Origin: Exophiala sp. HKRS030
Taxonomy: Eukaryota; Ascomycota; Eurotiomycetes; Chaetothyriales; Herpotrichiellaceae
Assembly: GCA_023897205.1 (NCBI GenBank)
Contig: JAHWDD010000006.1
Span: 1,488,001-1,552,000, forward strand
DNA: 64,000 nucleotides
Direction: 5' to 3'
Below are positions 31,554 through 42,500 of this stretch, piece after piece; position 1 is the first letter of the stretch, and each line of letters starts with the position of its first letter. The position numbers and the translations under genes are program-made. Below the pieces are notes generated by a model that was not told the DNA's origin, did not search any database, and saw only the letters and a list, made by a program, of their open reading frames with translations.

Positions 31554-32987
31554 ATGGATCTCGCCTACGACCACATCACCGAACAAGCATTCACCACCGG
31601 CGATAGAGCCACGACACCCACTCCATCGACCTCCGACACCACTCAATCAGGCGGTGGCGAGCCTGCAACACCGAAAGCGACCCTACAAACGGAATTCCAG
31701 GAGACCTTCAAAGCCTTTAGCAACTCCGCATGGGGCGCGCGACTTGGCGGCATCTGGGGCAATGTCAGAAAACAAGGAGAAAGTGTGTATGAGGAGGCCC
31801 GCAAAGAGGCAGCAGAGATGGCCACTGAGGTGGAGGCGTTGAGAACAAAAGTGGTTGGACTTGGCTTTGGACAGTCAGAGGCGTCCACTGCGTCTGGGAC
31901 TTCGGACTCGTCTTCCGTAGTGACCGCGGAAGCCAATGTGGACAATACGGGAGACAAGAGACCAGAAGGTGAACAGAGTATTGAGGAAAAAAATAAAGTC
32001 GATCAAGAGACCGAGACCTTTCTAGAACGCTTCAAGCACGAGGCGGCGAAACGGCTGAAAGAGGTGCAACGTGCCGAGGACGCCGCAGACGAGGCATTGC
32101 TGCGGTTCGGCACGAATATTCGCAATTTTTTGAGAGACGCAGTCAGTGTGACGGCACCAGAAGAGGGTGGAGAGGGACGCAGACAGCCTGGCGAGGTGCT
32201 CTTCGAGAGCAAGGATCAGAGTGGCCGTCGGGTGATACACACGAGTCGATTCGACGCACAATTGCATGTCATTCACACCACGCTCCACAGCTTCACCCAA
32301 GACCCCAGTACCAGTGGTGGACAGTGGGAAGAGTTTAAAAGTGGGTTTGACAGTGCAAGTGCCGACACGACGAGCAGGATTGCGGCCGATTTGGATAAGT
32401 ACCCTGAATTAAGACGCAGTATGGAGAAGCTGGTACCGGAACAGGTCGACTACAAGGATTTCTGGGCCAGGTATTACTTCCTGAGGCATGTCGTGGAGGT
32501 ACAAGAAGAGAAGAGGAGGGAGTTATTGAAAGGTATGTTTATGGTTTCTGCCCATAGCATTTCTACACTTTTGTGGTCCCAAACCTATGCTGACTTTGTT
32601 TCTCTTTTTTTTGCAACAGCATCAGCGAACGACACCGAAGAAGTCGGCTGGGATGAAGACTCTGATGACGACCAAGTAGAGAAGCAAGACGGCACACAGC
32701 AAAAGGCTCCGAAAGTCCTCGTTGCTCAGAACACGAATGACAGTTCAACCACACTACATCAGACCCCCACCGCCCAGGATCCAGGCTCATTGAAGCCAGA
32801 TAGCTCAGGACGACGATCGCACGACGAGAAGTCTGTGGCGGACAGCGACGCCAGCTATGACCTCGTCAGTGGAGCTACGAGTCGTGCGCCAGGGAGCCCG
32901 AAGGATGATGTAGTGGGAGGAGCAAAGGGTGCTACAGGTGTTGGTGCCGACAAGATTGACGAGAGTGACGAGGAGGATTGGGAGTAA
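31554..32987 (+). CDS. BSD-domain protein, DOS2-like
   Basis: Two exons: 31554-32532 and 32620-32987 (448 aa). The frame is open from 31524, but the first ATG is at 31554 (MDLAYDHITEQAF). The BSD domain lies at about 255-335, with the hallmark FWARYYFLRHVVE (about 302). The N-terminal half has alpha-helical, coiled-coil-like runs (EEARKEAAEMATEVEALRTK). The C-terminus is acidic and disordered, ending in DESDEEDWE, which is typical of the fungal DOS2 family. Yeast Dos2 has been linked to ubiquitin-related processes and heterochromatin; the molecular role is poorly defined. The 87-nt intron (32533-32619) has no stop and is a multiple of three, so unspliced mRNA would still encode a full-length product. 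Confidence 0.78.
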   Translation: MDLAYDHITEQAFTTGDRATTPTPSTSDTTQSGGGEPATPKATLQTEFQETFKAFSNSAWGARLGGIWGNVRKQGESVYEEARKEAAEMATEVEALRTKVVGLGFGQSEASTASGTSDSSSVVTAEANVDNTGDKRPEGEQSIEEKNKVDQETETFLERFKHEAAKRLKEVQRAEDAADEALLRFGTNIRNFLRDAVSVTAPEEGGEGRRQPGEVLFESKDQSGRRVIHTSRFDAQLHVIHTTLHSFTQDPSTSGGQWEEFKSGFDSASADTTSRIAADLDKYPELRRSMEKLVPEQVDYKDFWARYYFLRHVVEVQEEKRRELLKGMFMVSAHSISTLLWSQTYADFVSLFFATASANDTEEVGWDEDSDDDQVEKQDGTQQKAPKVLVAQNTNDSSTTLHQTPTAQDPGSLKPDSSGRRSHDEKSVADSDASYDLVSGATSRAPGSPKDDVVGGAKGATGVGADKIDESDEEDWE

Positions 32988-33109
32988 AGCATTGACCTCG
33001 TCGGTGGTCATTCATCATCACATGCTTCCATTGGCGTGGCTGAGTCGGATACAAGGCTTGGGCTTGATGGATTTTGATTTCACATTCCGTCACGCGGCTC
33101 AGACTTTAT

Positions 33110-33490
33110 TACTCCGTTCCAGGGTCGGCGAAAAGGAGTAGAAGCAGGTGAGCAGTGAGAGGGAAGGGCACATACGGAGTTGTTTAGTTTGTATTTTGAT
33201 ACCCCTGTACGGAGTAATTGTCTTTGACACGGGATCATATTGCTTTGTTGCTTGTTACTCGTGGTCTTGTCCTTGTATCTAGGCAAATGTGTATATCTTG
33301 TTGATCTCCTTGTAACAAGAGTGGTATCCATAGTGTTCGTATCCGTCCTCGTACTCGTGAACTTGTCTGGCACTCTCGTAGAGACGTGATTTGATTGGCG
33401 TGTTTTGAACTGAGCCCAGAGGAAAATGATCTGGCTGGAACATGTTTGATCCCTCGACTGTCACTCTTTTTTTTGGTCCCATACTCCGTA
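33110..33490. repeat. cluster of four TACTCCGTA/TACGGAGTA-type motifs
   Basis: TACTCCGT at 33110-33117 (8 of 9), TACGGAGT at 33173-33180 (8 of 9), and exact copies at 33208-33216 (TACGGAGTA) and 33482-33490 (TACTCCGTA), all within 381 bp downstream of the BSD gene. Both orientations occur. Confidence 0.75.
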
Positions 33491-33774
33491 CATTGACCTG
33501 TCTTCTGCTCTGTACCTCATCGTCTTCATCTCATTGCCCATCACTATTCTTGCAGTTCATAAGGCCCACTCCCCACTCAGGGGTCGTTGATTGACACCTT
33601 CCTTGTGTCACCACCACCATCGTCGTATCATCTTGTTCGAAACTACTTTACTCATCCTTACAAATTATCCCCTCAACGACTTTCGCCCTCCCACGTTTCC
33701 TCTCCTCCACTTTCCGCGACACCATACTCCACAAAGGTTTTCAGGGTCAGGTTTACGTTACGCCTCGAGTCACG

Positions 33775-34110
33775 ATGCCTTGTGTTGTACCCTTGGAAAA
33801 GGAACATGGTACCAAAAGATCAACTCGCAGTGCAAGGGAGACAGGGGTTGTGCCCTATCTTTCCAACCGAAAGATGCAGACAGGAGCTTGTCGTCTAAAC
33901 GTCCTTTCAAAAATTCCGATACCACGGGAAAAAACGACACGCGTAGGCCGAGACCGAGAACGCTCCCTCTGTGACGTGACCGCCATTCGCTGCGAACGGG
34001 TCAAAACTTTCCCACGATGGCTCGAAACGCAAAAACCAGAGAATGGAGAAAGGGAAGACGAATGCCTTCCCACTGTGGTCACCCATTCACCAGAGGGTTC
34101 GAAAAGATGA
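33775..34110 (+). CDS. possible small ORF, unrecognised (111 aa)
   Basis: An ATG that follows a 200-bp pyrimidine-rich leader-like stretch opens a 111-aa basic frame (MPCVVPLEKEHGTKRSTRSA...). No domain, signal peptide or membrane segment is visible, and no intron is needed. The only support is position after a promoter-like stretch in an otherwise empty 2.7 kb gap. Chance is a good alternative. Confidence 0.2.
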   Translation: MPCVVPLEKEHGTKRSTRSARETGVVPYLSNRKMQTGACRLNVLSKIPIPREKTTRVGRDRERSLCDVTAIRCERVKTFPRWLETQKPENGEREDECLPTVVTHSPEGSKR

Positions 34111-35678
34111 CCCGGTGGTGCATGATCCACCGAGAAACAACAGAGAAGGGAAAACGCGACGCCTCGACCTTGCCCATGCCGCGTGAAAGAATCTGAAGGC
34201 GAAGTTGATTCTTTGGAATTGATGAGAAGGGGGCCGATTGCATGTTGGACCTGTTCAACAACATTGCATGTTGCGTTTCGTCATGGAGAGAAGATACCAT
34301 CGACCTTGTCTAGTCGACGAGTCTCCTTCGCCAAAAAACCCATCAATCCATCTCTCGAATCACTGGATATCGAATAGGTGAATTCTCGGCAGACAGAATG
34401 GTGCACAGCGTCCGAGTCCCCGAATGGTACAATCGAGGCAAGCTACGCCATGGCTGCACGTCGAACCTCACTCCTCGAGATACCAACCTTCTGGTCTGTT
34501 CTGTTCTTCTGTCGCCGGTTGGAGGTCGTGTCTAGGTGTTTGATACCGTGGCTTGAAATTCTGTGGGGTCGTGGGAATTTGTCAGTGGGACCGCCGTGGG
34601 TTTATTTCGAGGGCCTTTGCGAGGCTCATTCTCACGACTGATTTTTTTGTTCTTTCCAGTGACGCCCCTTTCGGAACGGAATTGAGGACCGTCAAGAGGG
34701 CCACAGAGGGTTCGATGCGTCCGTGTGGGAACATCGAAGGCTCTTTTCCTTTTTCATGACAGTTCCGCCTCGTCAGGTCAATCCCTGATTCTCCTTTTCT
34801 TTGTTTGCTGTTTGCGGGACCAAAATACACGGTCAGAAGCTTTTTTTATCGGTCTTTGGTCATTTTCCTTGTCCTTTCGATTCCATGCAATCGGCCGCCC
34901 CTTTATTCCGTGCCTTGCCTTTACTCGCCGGTCGTGGCATGGTATGGTATGGAAATTGTTGGGGTTGGTGGTGTCTCGGACAGGAGATGGAAATGGGGAC
35001 GAGGATTTACACCGTGTGTTTTCTTTCTTCATCGTCGATTTCTTTTTTCCTCGTTGCAGGAATTTGGGGGGAAAAGAAAAAAGAACCCAAGCGTCAATCT
35101 TTCAATTCTTACCAAAGAAACAAAAAGGAATATTTATAGAGTAGACAAACATATACGGAGTGCTGTATATAGGCAGTATACGGATGAGGATTGGTATAGA
35201 TTGAACATACGAACATATGGATGATGGATCTCCTCCTTACTCAATCTGATGATTACTCGTTTACTACCTACAGTAGAGCCCAATTTACCACGTACCTCTT
35301 CTACATATGTCTTTCATGACCGTCCTCTGGTAACATTCTCACACTCCGCATCCTCCGTATTCACTGAGCTCAATATTCAAATCTCAGGCTTCAACCTCAG
35401 CGTATTTTTGAACCTTTAATTCTTTGCAAGACATTAATTTTACTGTTATTGTTACTTTTACAATTACATCTTCTCTGACCTTCGATACTCATTTTCAAAG
35501 GTGCCTTTAGAGGCTAGCTCTATCAACAGTCAAGTCTGACCTCATACTCTGCATTCCCTCCTTGACGAGACCGAAACAATCACCATTTTTGATTCCTGCC
35601 ACACACTGTAGCAACGAACGCATATCCATTTCCACTTTGATAAAAATAAAAATACTCCTTTCTTCCCTTTGTCGTTTG

Positions 35679-38600
35679 CTAACGATGTCCGCGTTTCTTG
35701 CATGCATGCCTTTTCAACCAGTCTTTGAATCGATCTAGGACTTTCCGCTTCTTGAACGCAAAATCAGTCATGGGGACGGTGTCGCCAAACAATGATTGCG
35801 GAGTATCAAACGACCTCCGATTCACATGAACCGACGGGCTGAATCTCACTTCAGTATGTCGAGCTGTGCTACCTCGAGTGCCCAACATCCCGGCAGATCG
35901 TGTCAAACCACTCCGTATGCTGTGAAGGTCGAATCGTTTTCTCATGACATGCTTTGAGTATTGCGCAGAGCTGTCGTCAGAGAAGAAGCTCTGAGCTTGA
36001 CGTAATGGTGGTCGAGTAGTGGGCAGTGCTTCAGGTAGACGAAGTGTCAGATCAAGATTGGAAGATGTCAGTGGAGGTCCGAATTCCGGAGGTGCTAACT
36101 GAGGCACTGATCCTGACCGTGGCAGTTGCGAGCTCATACGCGTACTGTTCACTGGATAGGCGATGCTTGTGTTGCTTTGATGAGAACGCATAGTCCGGAC
36201 GGAAACCTTCCTCACGATGTCAATACTCTTCTTCACCGGATCCGGCATCGCAGCGAGCATATTGCTCCATCTTTTGGGGGCCGCAGATGAGATCTGAACA
36301 CTTCCACTGGTTACTGTAGTGGGTGGTTGAGCAATCACCGATTCACCACTCAATTCAGCATATCCGGCCACTGGAGACTTCAAAGTGATATCCTCAGGCG
36401 ATTCAGTAGTTTCCCATTCGTCCTCTGGGCTAGCGTCGAGTGGCGGTTGAGACATGTGGTCATCATCTGTGACTGGGTCGAGACAGCTTGATTTCCTTTT
36501 GGCTTTTAACAGAATCCGAGCACGGCGCCGACGATGGCAGTCTTGCTTTGTGACGAGGTCGCTCTTTGATATTCGACTGCTCGGTGATGGCCCCGTGGGA
36601 CTTGCATCAATGTCGAGATTCAACGACTCTGTTGTGCTCGCTGATATATTAGAAACCCGCCTGATCTTGAATTTGTTGAAGGGAGGGTCTGAGTCAACGT
36701 CTGCAAGATCTCCAGAAGTCAATGAAATCTTGGTAGCAGACGCCAGGGAGGCGATTGCGCTGGTTGAAGGAAGAGTCTGCCAGCCAAAGGAGAGTTCGTT
36801 GGTCACAGGCCTGGAATTCATAACAGAAGAAGGCTCTTTATCAAAACTCGAAGCAGTCGGCAGAAATACAGGATTGTGACTCATTCTTGCATCCATACTT
36901 GCAAACAGTCGTCGAGGCATCAGCCTTTGTCTTTCGGAGCTGGTAAGACTCGACGGTTGGTAGGAGCCGGATGTTGTTGGTCTGACAGTTGAGTTAGATG
37001 GGATTATCTCTGTCTTCTGGCAGTCGCTTGTTTTGACAGAACAAGCTTCGTCAAGTTGATCCAACTCAACGGAGGATGTCAAAGGGCTTTCCGGCTCTCC
37101 ACCCAGACCCAAGCACTCGATATGATGATCTAAAAGCGATTCTACCGTTGACTTGTCATGAATTGTGATGTCAGTAAAACTGGCATTGATCTCCTGACAG
37201 TTACGTTCCGAAGCTGGAGGAATGGCAGACGCAACCTCGAGACTCTGAAGGTCGGGCTGCTCAGTTACAGCACTGAGCCTGGCAAAAGTCTTGACCTCGG
37301 ATATCGCCTTGGTTTCTTCTCCGATAAATGACTCTTCTATATCGAAAATGCGGCTGAATCTCTTTCGACTTTGAGATGACATTGGACGCTCCGGCATGGG
37401 TGATAGAATTTGAGTTGGGGATTTCTTTTGAGCATCACCAGATGTTTTAGGTCGTCCGCGAACCTCAGAAGCATAGGCTTCAAATGAGAGCGGTCGAAAT
37501 TCGAGAGAAGGCAATTCCCATGCTGGCAATGTTTGGACACGATGTTGAGCTGACCCCTTTTGGAGACCAATGTCGGACTCGTAGGCTTGCAAAGTGTTAG
37601 GTATGAGACGGGTAGAAGTTTTCTCATCACACCCAGGAGAGTGAACTCGGGCAGCAAGTGTTGTAAGATCTCGAGGGCTCCGGCATGCATTACTGAAGAA
37701 AGCACTGGCATGAGTTGAAGTAGCGGTGCGACGCGATGCAGTTGAGATTCTAGGGTGATAATTCTCTTCTTTGGAACTTCTCCGGAGAACGATGGGCTCT
37801 GTCGTGGCGGATCGTTGTATGGGCTGCGAGTACAACGCATCAGTGAAAACACTTCAAAAACAAATTTAAATACAGACTCACTCTTTGAGCAAGGCTTCCG
37901 TTTCTCATCGGGGTTGTGGTGGCTCCAAGACTCGACTTTCGCGGTGGAATGACCCCAACATAACTATACTTGGATTGCTCACTTGCTCTTCGATTATGCT
38001 CGGTAGGGAGCTCTGCAGGCTTGAACACAGAGCCAGGCAAAGTGCCGAATGGAGACTGTGCATGACGGCGTTCTGGTCCAAGAATAGTCTGGTCGATTGT
38101 AAATGGCGGACCTGCACCCGAATCTTCCCCGGCTGGCGAGAAACAATCTTCCTCCTCCAAAAAGGATTCTGAATAGTCATAGTAATTGGGCGCTGTTGAC
38201 TCGGTTGGAGATTTTGGTAGAGCTTTTTGTGAGTTTTGACTATTGTTCCAAGTTCCCCGGACGTTTTGCAAGGACATGGACATAGGGGTACCTGTTCTGC
38301 ATGCAGGATATCTCTGTGGAGCAGTCACGTTCCCCATGGACACCGCAGGTGAAGGGAATCGTGCGTAGGAGGAGTAGGAGTTGTTCAGTTCTGGACGATA
38401 GCCGACCATTCCCTGTCGCACAGAGAGCATGCTGGGCGAGGAGCCAACCGTCCCGGCACTCGGGACCCTAGGATACATCTGTCTCCCTCCATATCGATAG
38501 CCATGTACATCGCTGAGTGCTGGAGACGAGGTTCTATTGCCATGCCTCCTCCCCTGGTGAGAATGTGTCATCGGTGAATTTGCATGTATACTTTGGTAAT

Positions 38601-39391
38601 CCCGCTGACCGCGCAGCGTAATGAGCGAACGGTGTGTGTAAAGTCCATGTCTTTCTGGGCCGAGCCCCTGGAGGCCATGTGCACGATGCCGATGACCAGC
38701 TCTTTTGGATCGAAGGCCAGAATGATATGATGTAGAGGCGGAATTTATGGTCTCACGGCCGGACAGCGCCGAGGACGAAGGCACTTGCCGGGGTCCGTGT
38801 CGGCGATGTGAACGTCTGCGGTGAGGAGATCGTTGATGTCGAAGCTGAGAGGCAAAAGAGGTATCGAAGGAACCGGACCGTGGTCTAGATGACTGCAAAC
38901 GAGAGCCTGAGCGAGGAATCCGAGGAGGGCGGACAGCAAAGGGGCCAGTGTCACCAATTTCTGTGGTGGTTCTCAGCATGGACTGCACGGCACTGGATCT
39001 CAGGGAGGTGGCGGTAGATGTATGAGTGGCCGTGTCTCGTTTGCCGTCATCTTGAGATGCTTTTTTCTGAACATTTGGACTGATCTCTTCGAGCGGCATG
39101 TCGTCTAGAGTTCGGCGCCCATCAAAGGCTGACCGGGGGTCGTAGGAGGCAACAAGAACTGTCCTACTCAGGTCAGCATGAGAGGAAGACAAAGATTGCA
39201 CGACTCTGCAGCGAGCCTCGATTCTTTGACACTAGAGAGACTACAAGTGAGATAGAAAGTTGGTGAAAAGTTGCAGAGATGTAAGGGAAAGTGAAACAGC
39301 CTTACTTGTCTGGAGCGAGGAAGGTGCAGAAAGGAGTGCACCAAATGTAAAGTCGAGTTGGGCAGGTGCAACTGAGTATCTCATTATTCAT
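35679..39391 (-). CDS. large disordered protein, unrecognised
   Basis: Two certain coding blocks, 39201-37882 and 37823-35679, joined in phase by a GTGAGT...CGCAG intron. Both are rich in Ser/Arg/Pro/Thr, with no folded domain that I recognise. A basic C-terminal segment (RSFDTPQSLFGDTVP, then FKKRKVLDRFKDWLKRHACKKRGHR) looks like a retained motif or membrane/nucleic-acid-binding tail. The start is unresolved. The frame is open to 39201 without an ATG. The first internal ATG is 39099 (1,120 aa). An upstream exon 39391-39306 spliced to 39205 gives 1,184 aa in phase, while an overlapping ATG at 39384 has better context but needs a different acceptor. Function unknown; an ascomycete-specific regulatory or cell-polarity protein is possible, but this is a guess. 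Confidence 0.6.
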
Positions 39392-39578
39392 TCACTTCGC
39401 TCTTCATTAGGTGTCCAGGAGCGCGTTACAAGATGGTAAGGAACAATGAGCATCGAGTTGATAATGTTGATTATCATCATAGCATAACATGATAACAAAA
39501 AAAGTACCAACCTGAAGTTGGGGTGAGCTGCTCGTAACGATATAGGTAAGTAAATCATTCGTGATCGTAAATTCAGGT
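39392..39578. other. short intergenic spacer upstream of the disordered-protein gene
   Basis: Sequence between the RecQ stop and the most upstream possible start of the preceding gene (39391). It must hold that gene's core promoter and the RecQ 3' end, so the two genes are packed closely in the same direction. Confidence 0.45.
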
Positions 39579-42500
39579 TCAAGTAGGCATCATCCCAATG
39601 GCTCCTCCAGCTCGACCTCCTTTAGAGCCGCCTTTGTAGACAAAACTCCCGATACTTGAGCGAGCACTTGAACCTCCCCGCTTCTTCTTACCAACGCTTG
39701 TTGTGCTCGATGACGCTTTCGACTTTGCTCTGGAGCTGCCACTACCGCCTCCTCGACGATACCCCCGAGCACCGCGGCGACCCCAAGAACCTGAACCCAA
39801 CCTTGACTCAGACTTCTTTGGCGCTGCCCTCGACGGAATTTCTGAGGTTTGCATTTGTGACACTATCTTAATTGTTAGACCCACAAAACCCCGTGGTGGT
39901 ACGATGACTTACTGCGTTGATTGAATTGACTGACTTCGTCACTTACACTGAAGTAGTGACTACTCTCGGCCTCTTCCATGTCGAAGTCGCTTTCATTGAA
40001 GTCATCATCTCCTTCTATCTCGTCGTCACTGATCTCAACCACTGTCTGGTGGTTGGGATCATCTGGTCGGTCTTCCTGTGCCCTCATCATGGCCTCGTAG
40101 TTGTTGTAGCTGGTGGTGATTAGGCGAAGTAACAGTGGTCCGAAGACCTTGTACATATCGGCGTTGAGTCCTGTAAGTTCTTTGAGCTGTTGTTCATTCT
40201 GTGGAAAGTTGATGGCAATCTGCCGAAGCATTCGATCAGTGATTGGCTTCCTCCGCAGAGATTTGGCGATCACGATACGTTGTACATCCGTTTTGGCTCT
40301 CTCGACGAAATCTTCGAGAATATGCTGGTGTATTTCATTAAGAGCACTTATATCTTCGTCAGTTGTGATGGGCGCACTGCGTGAGTCGACATTCGCTTTC
40401 CTCTTCGCCCTCCGTCTGGCACCAATGTTATCTTCCTCACTCGATTGAACAATAAAATCGTCATCGGACTCTTGCATCTGGCCTCGCTGAACAAGCTTGC
40501 CACGTGAGCGAGGTTGGATTGGGGAGGACACATTGGTAGAAGCAGGATAATCATCTGCTGCCGCCATAACTCCAGTGCCTTTTGTCTTCTTGCGGGACTT
40601 CGCAACTTTGGCCTGTGACTTGTTACACGGAGAGGCGAGGACTTGAATCTTCAATGGCCTGCGGCCATCCACAAATACGCGAGCATTGGGACCAGGCTTT
40701 ATGTATTCTGTCGTGAAGCCAGAGCGATTGGTCTGGTTAAACGGCTCTAGAGCATCCTCCCAGATCAGGCGGTTGAAAAGTCGCTCAACGTCTCCTCTGA
40801 TTAAATCACAGCCCCGCCCGAATTCGTCAAGCTGATCGTGCCCGAGGTCAGTAATCTTCTTCAACTTTGCGCCACGATAAACATCGACACAATGTAACAC
40901 CGTGACGTGGTCACGGTGAACTCTGTTCACTAGGCTGATAATGTCTCGAGCGTGGTCAGAGAAGTCTTCGGTCACGAATGTGCTAGTTGAGGTGCAGTTG
41001 TCACACCCATTCTTGCACTCAACGGGATCAAAGTGCTCATTGAAATAGTTGAGAACCTGTTTCCGTCGGCAGTCACTTCGATTTTCGCAGAATTGGACCA
41101 CGTTTCTTAGCAACTGCTTTTGTCGTTCCTTCTGCTCCCAGCTGCCTTCGCTCTGATCTATCATACGCCGCAGAGAAGTGGTATCGCCATAGCCATAGTA
41201 CAGGTAACAGCCCGACTTTTTGCCATCTCGACCCGCACGGCCAGTCTCCTGGTAATACCCTTCCAGGCTCTTCGGGATCGTGTGGTGGATGACAAAGCGG
41301 ACATCCGGCTTGTCAATTCCCATTCCAAAGGCAATGGTGGCAACGATCACAAGGAAGGTGCCAGCCTGCCACTTCTTCTGGATATCGATCCTCTCCTCTG
41401 AGGACATACCCGCATGATAATGTTGCGCATTGATTCCATAACTGTTTCTCAACTGCTCCGCGACAGCTTCGCAGTTCTTTCTTGACAAGCAGTAGACTAT
41501 GCCAGCCTGGTCTTTATATGACGTATCGATGATCTCGGCAATACCATCCAGCACAGCCTGCCCTTTGCCCTTGGGCCTTACCTCGTAGGTGAGATTCGGT
41601 CTGTTGAAACTTTGGGTAAAGACTTCAGCATGCTCCATGCCCAGGTTGTGCATGACATCGATTTTCACGTTCTCCGTTGCGGTTGCGGTCAAAGCCATGA
41701 CAGGAACGCTTTGGAACTTTTTGCGTATCTCACCTAGAGCTTTGTAGTCAGGTCGAAAATCGTGGCCCCATTGGCTCACACAGTGTGCCTCGTCAATCAC
41801 GATACGAGCAAGCCTCCTCTTTTGGTGTAAATCTTGTAGGGCTCTAACCATGGCTTGGCTCTTGTTGAACATCTCTGGTGTGATGTACAGCAGCTGCACG
41901 AACCTCTCAGGGTAAGGGCCTTTGAGTGTGGTGAGCAGATAATTCCGAGCTTCTTTAGTGCTGTCGCCGTTGAGGAGGACCGCTTGGATGCGCAACTTGT
42001 TCAAGTGGTCGACTTGATCTTGCATTAAACTGAGCAACGGAGAGACCACGACTGTAACTCCTCTTGTGTGGCCACTCTGTACGATTGATGGCAATTGATA
42101 ACACAGAGATTTTCCTCCGCCCGTCGGCATCAGTACGAAGGCATCTTTGCCACTAAGAGTGGCATTGATAGCTTCCAACTGATTGTGACGGAAACCGTGG
42201 AGATGAAATCTTTTTTTCAAAGCCGAGGCTACATCTTTTGACCACGAATGTTGCATGAGATTCGCGTGAGGAGCGTTGTCAATCCTGGTGGTGCTCTTTT
42301 GCGGTGACGTTCTGCGGATGTTCTCACTTACTTCGCTCAGAGCCGTACGTCCGCGAGATGAAGGTGACACACTGCGCGCGATTGGCAGCGTCTGGTCGTA
42401 TTCCTCCGCAACTTTATACATCAAGTCTTCGTCACTGAATTCGCCGAAATCATCGTCGTTGACAGCATAATCGCGATCAGGGCTGGCCATGGTCCTAGAG

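Larger units (their letters stand above)
32988..35678. other. 2.7 kb gap between convergent genes
   Basis: Unusually long for a tail-to-tail spacer. The left 500 bp carries a cluster of TACTCCGTA-type motifs. From about 33560 to 33760 the + strand is strongly pyrimidine-rich, like a fungal promoter/5' leader, and leads to an ATG at 33775 (listed separately). From 34200 to 35200 there is T-rich plus-strand sequence with no believable ORF. A non-coding RNA or a small lineage-specific gene is possible. Confidence 0.45.
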
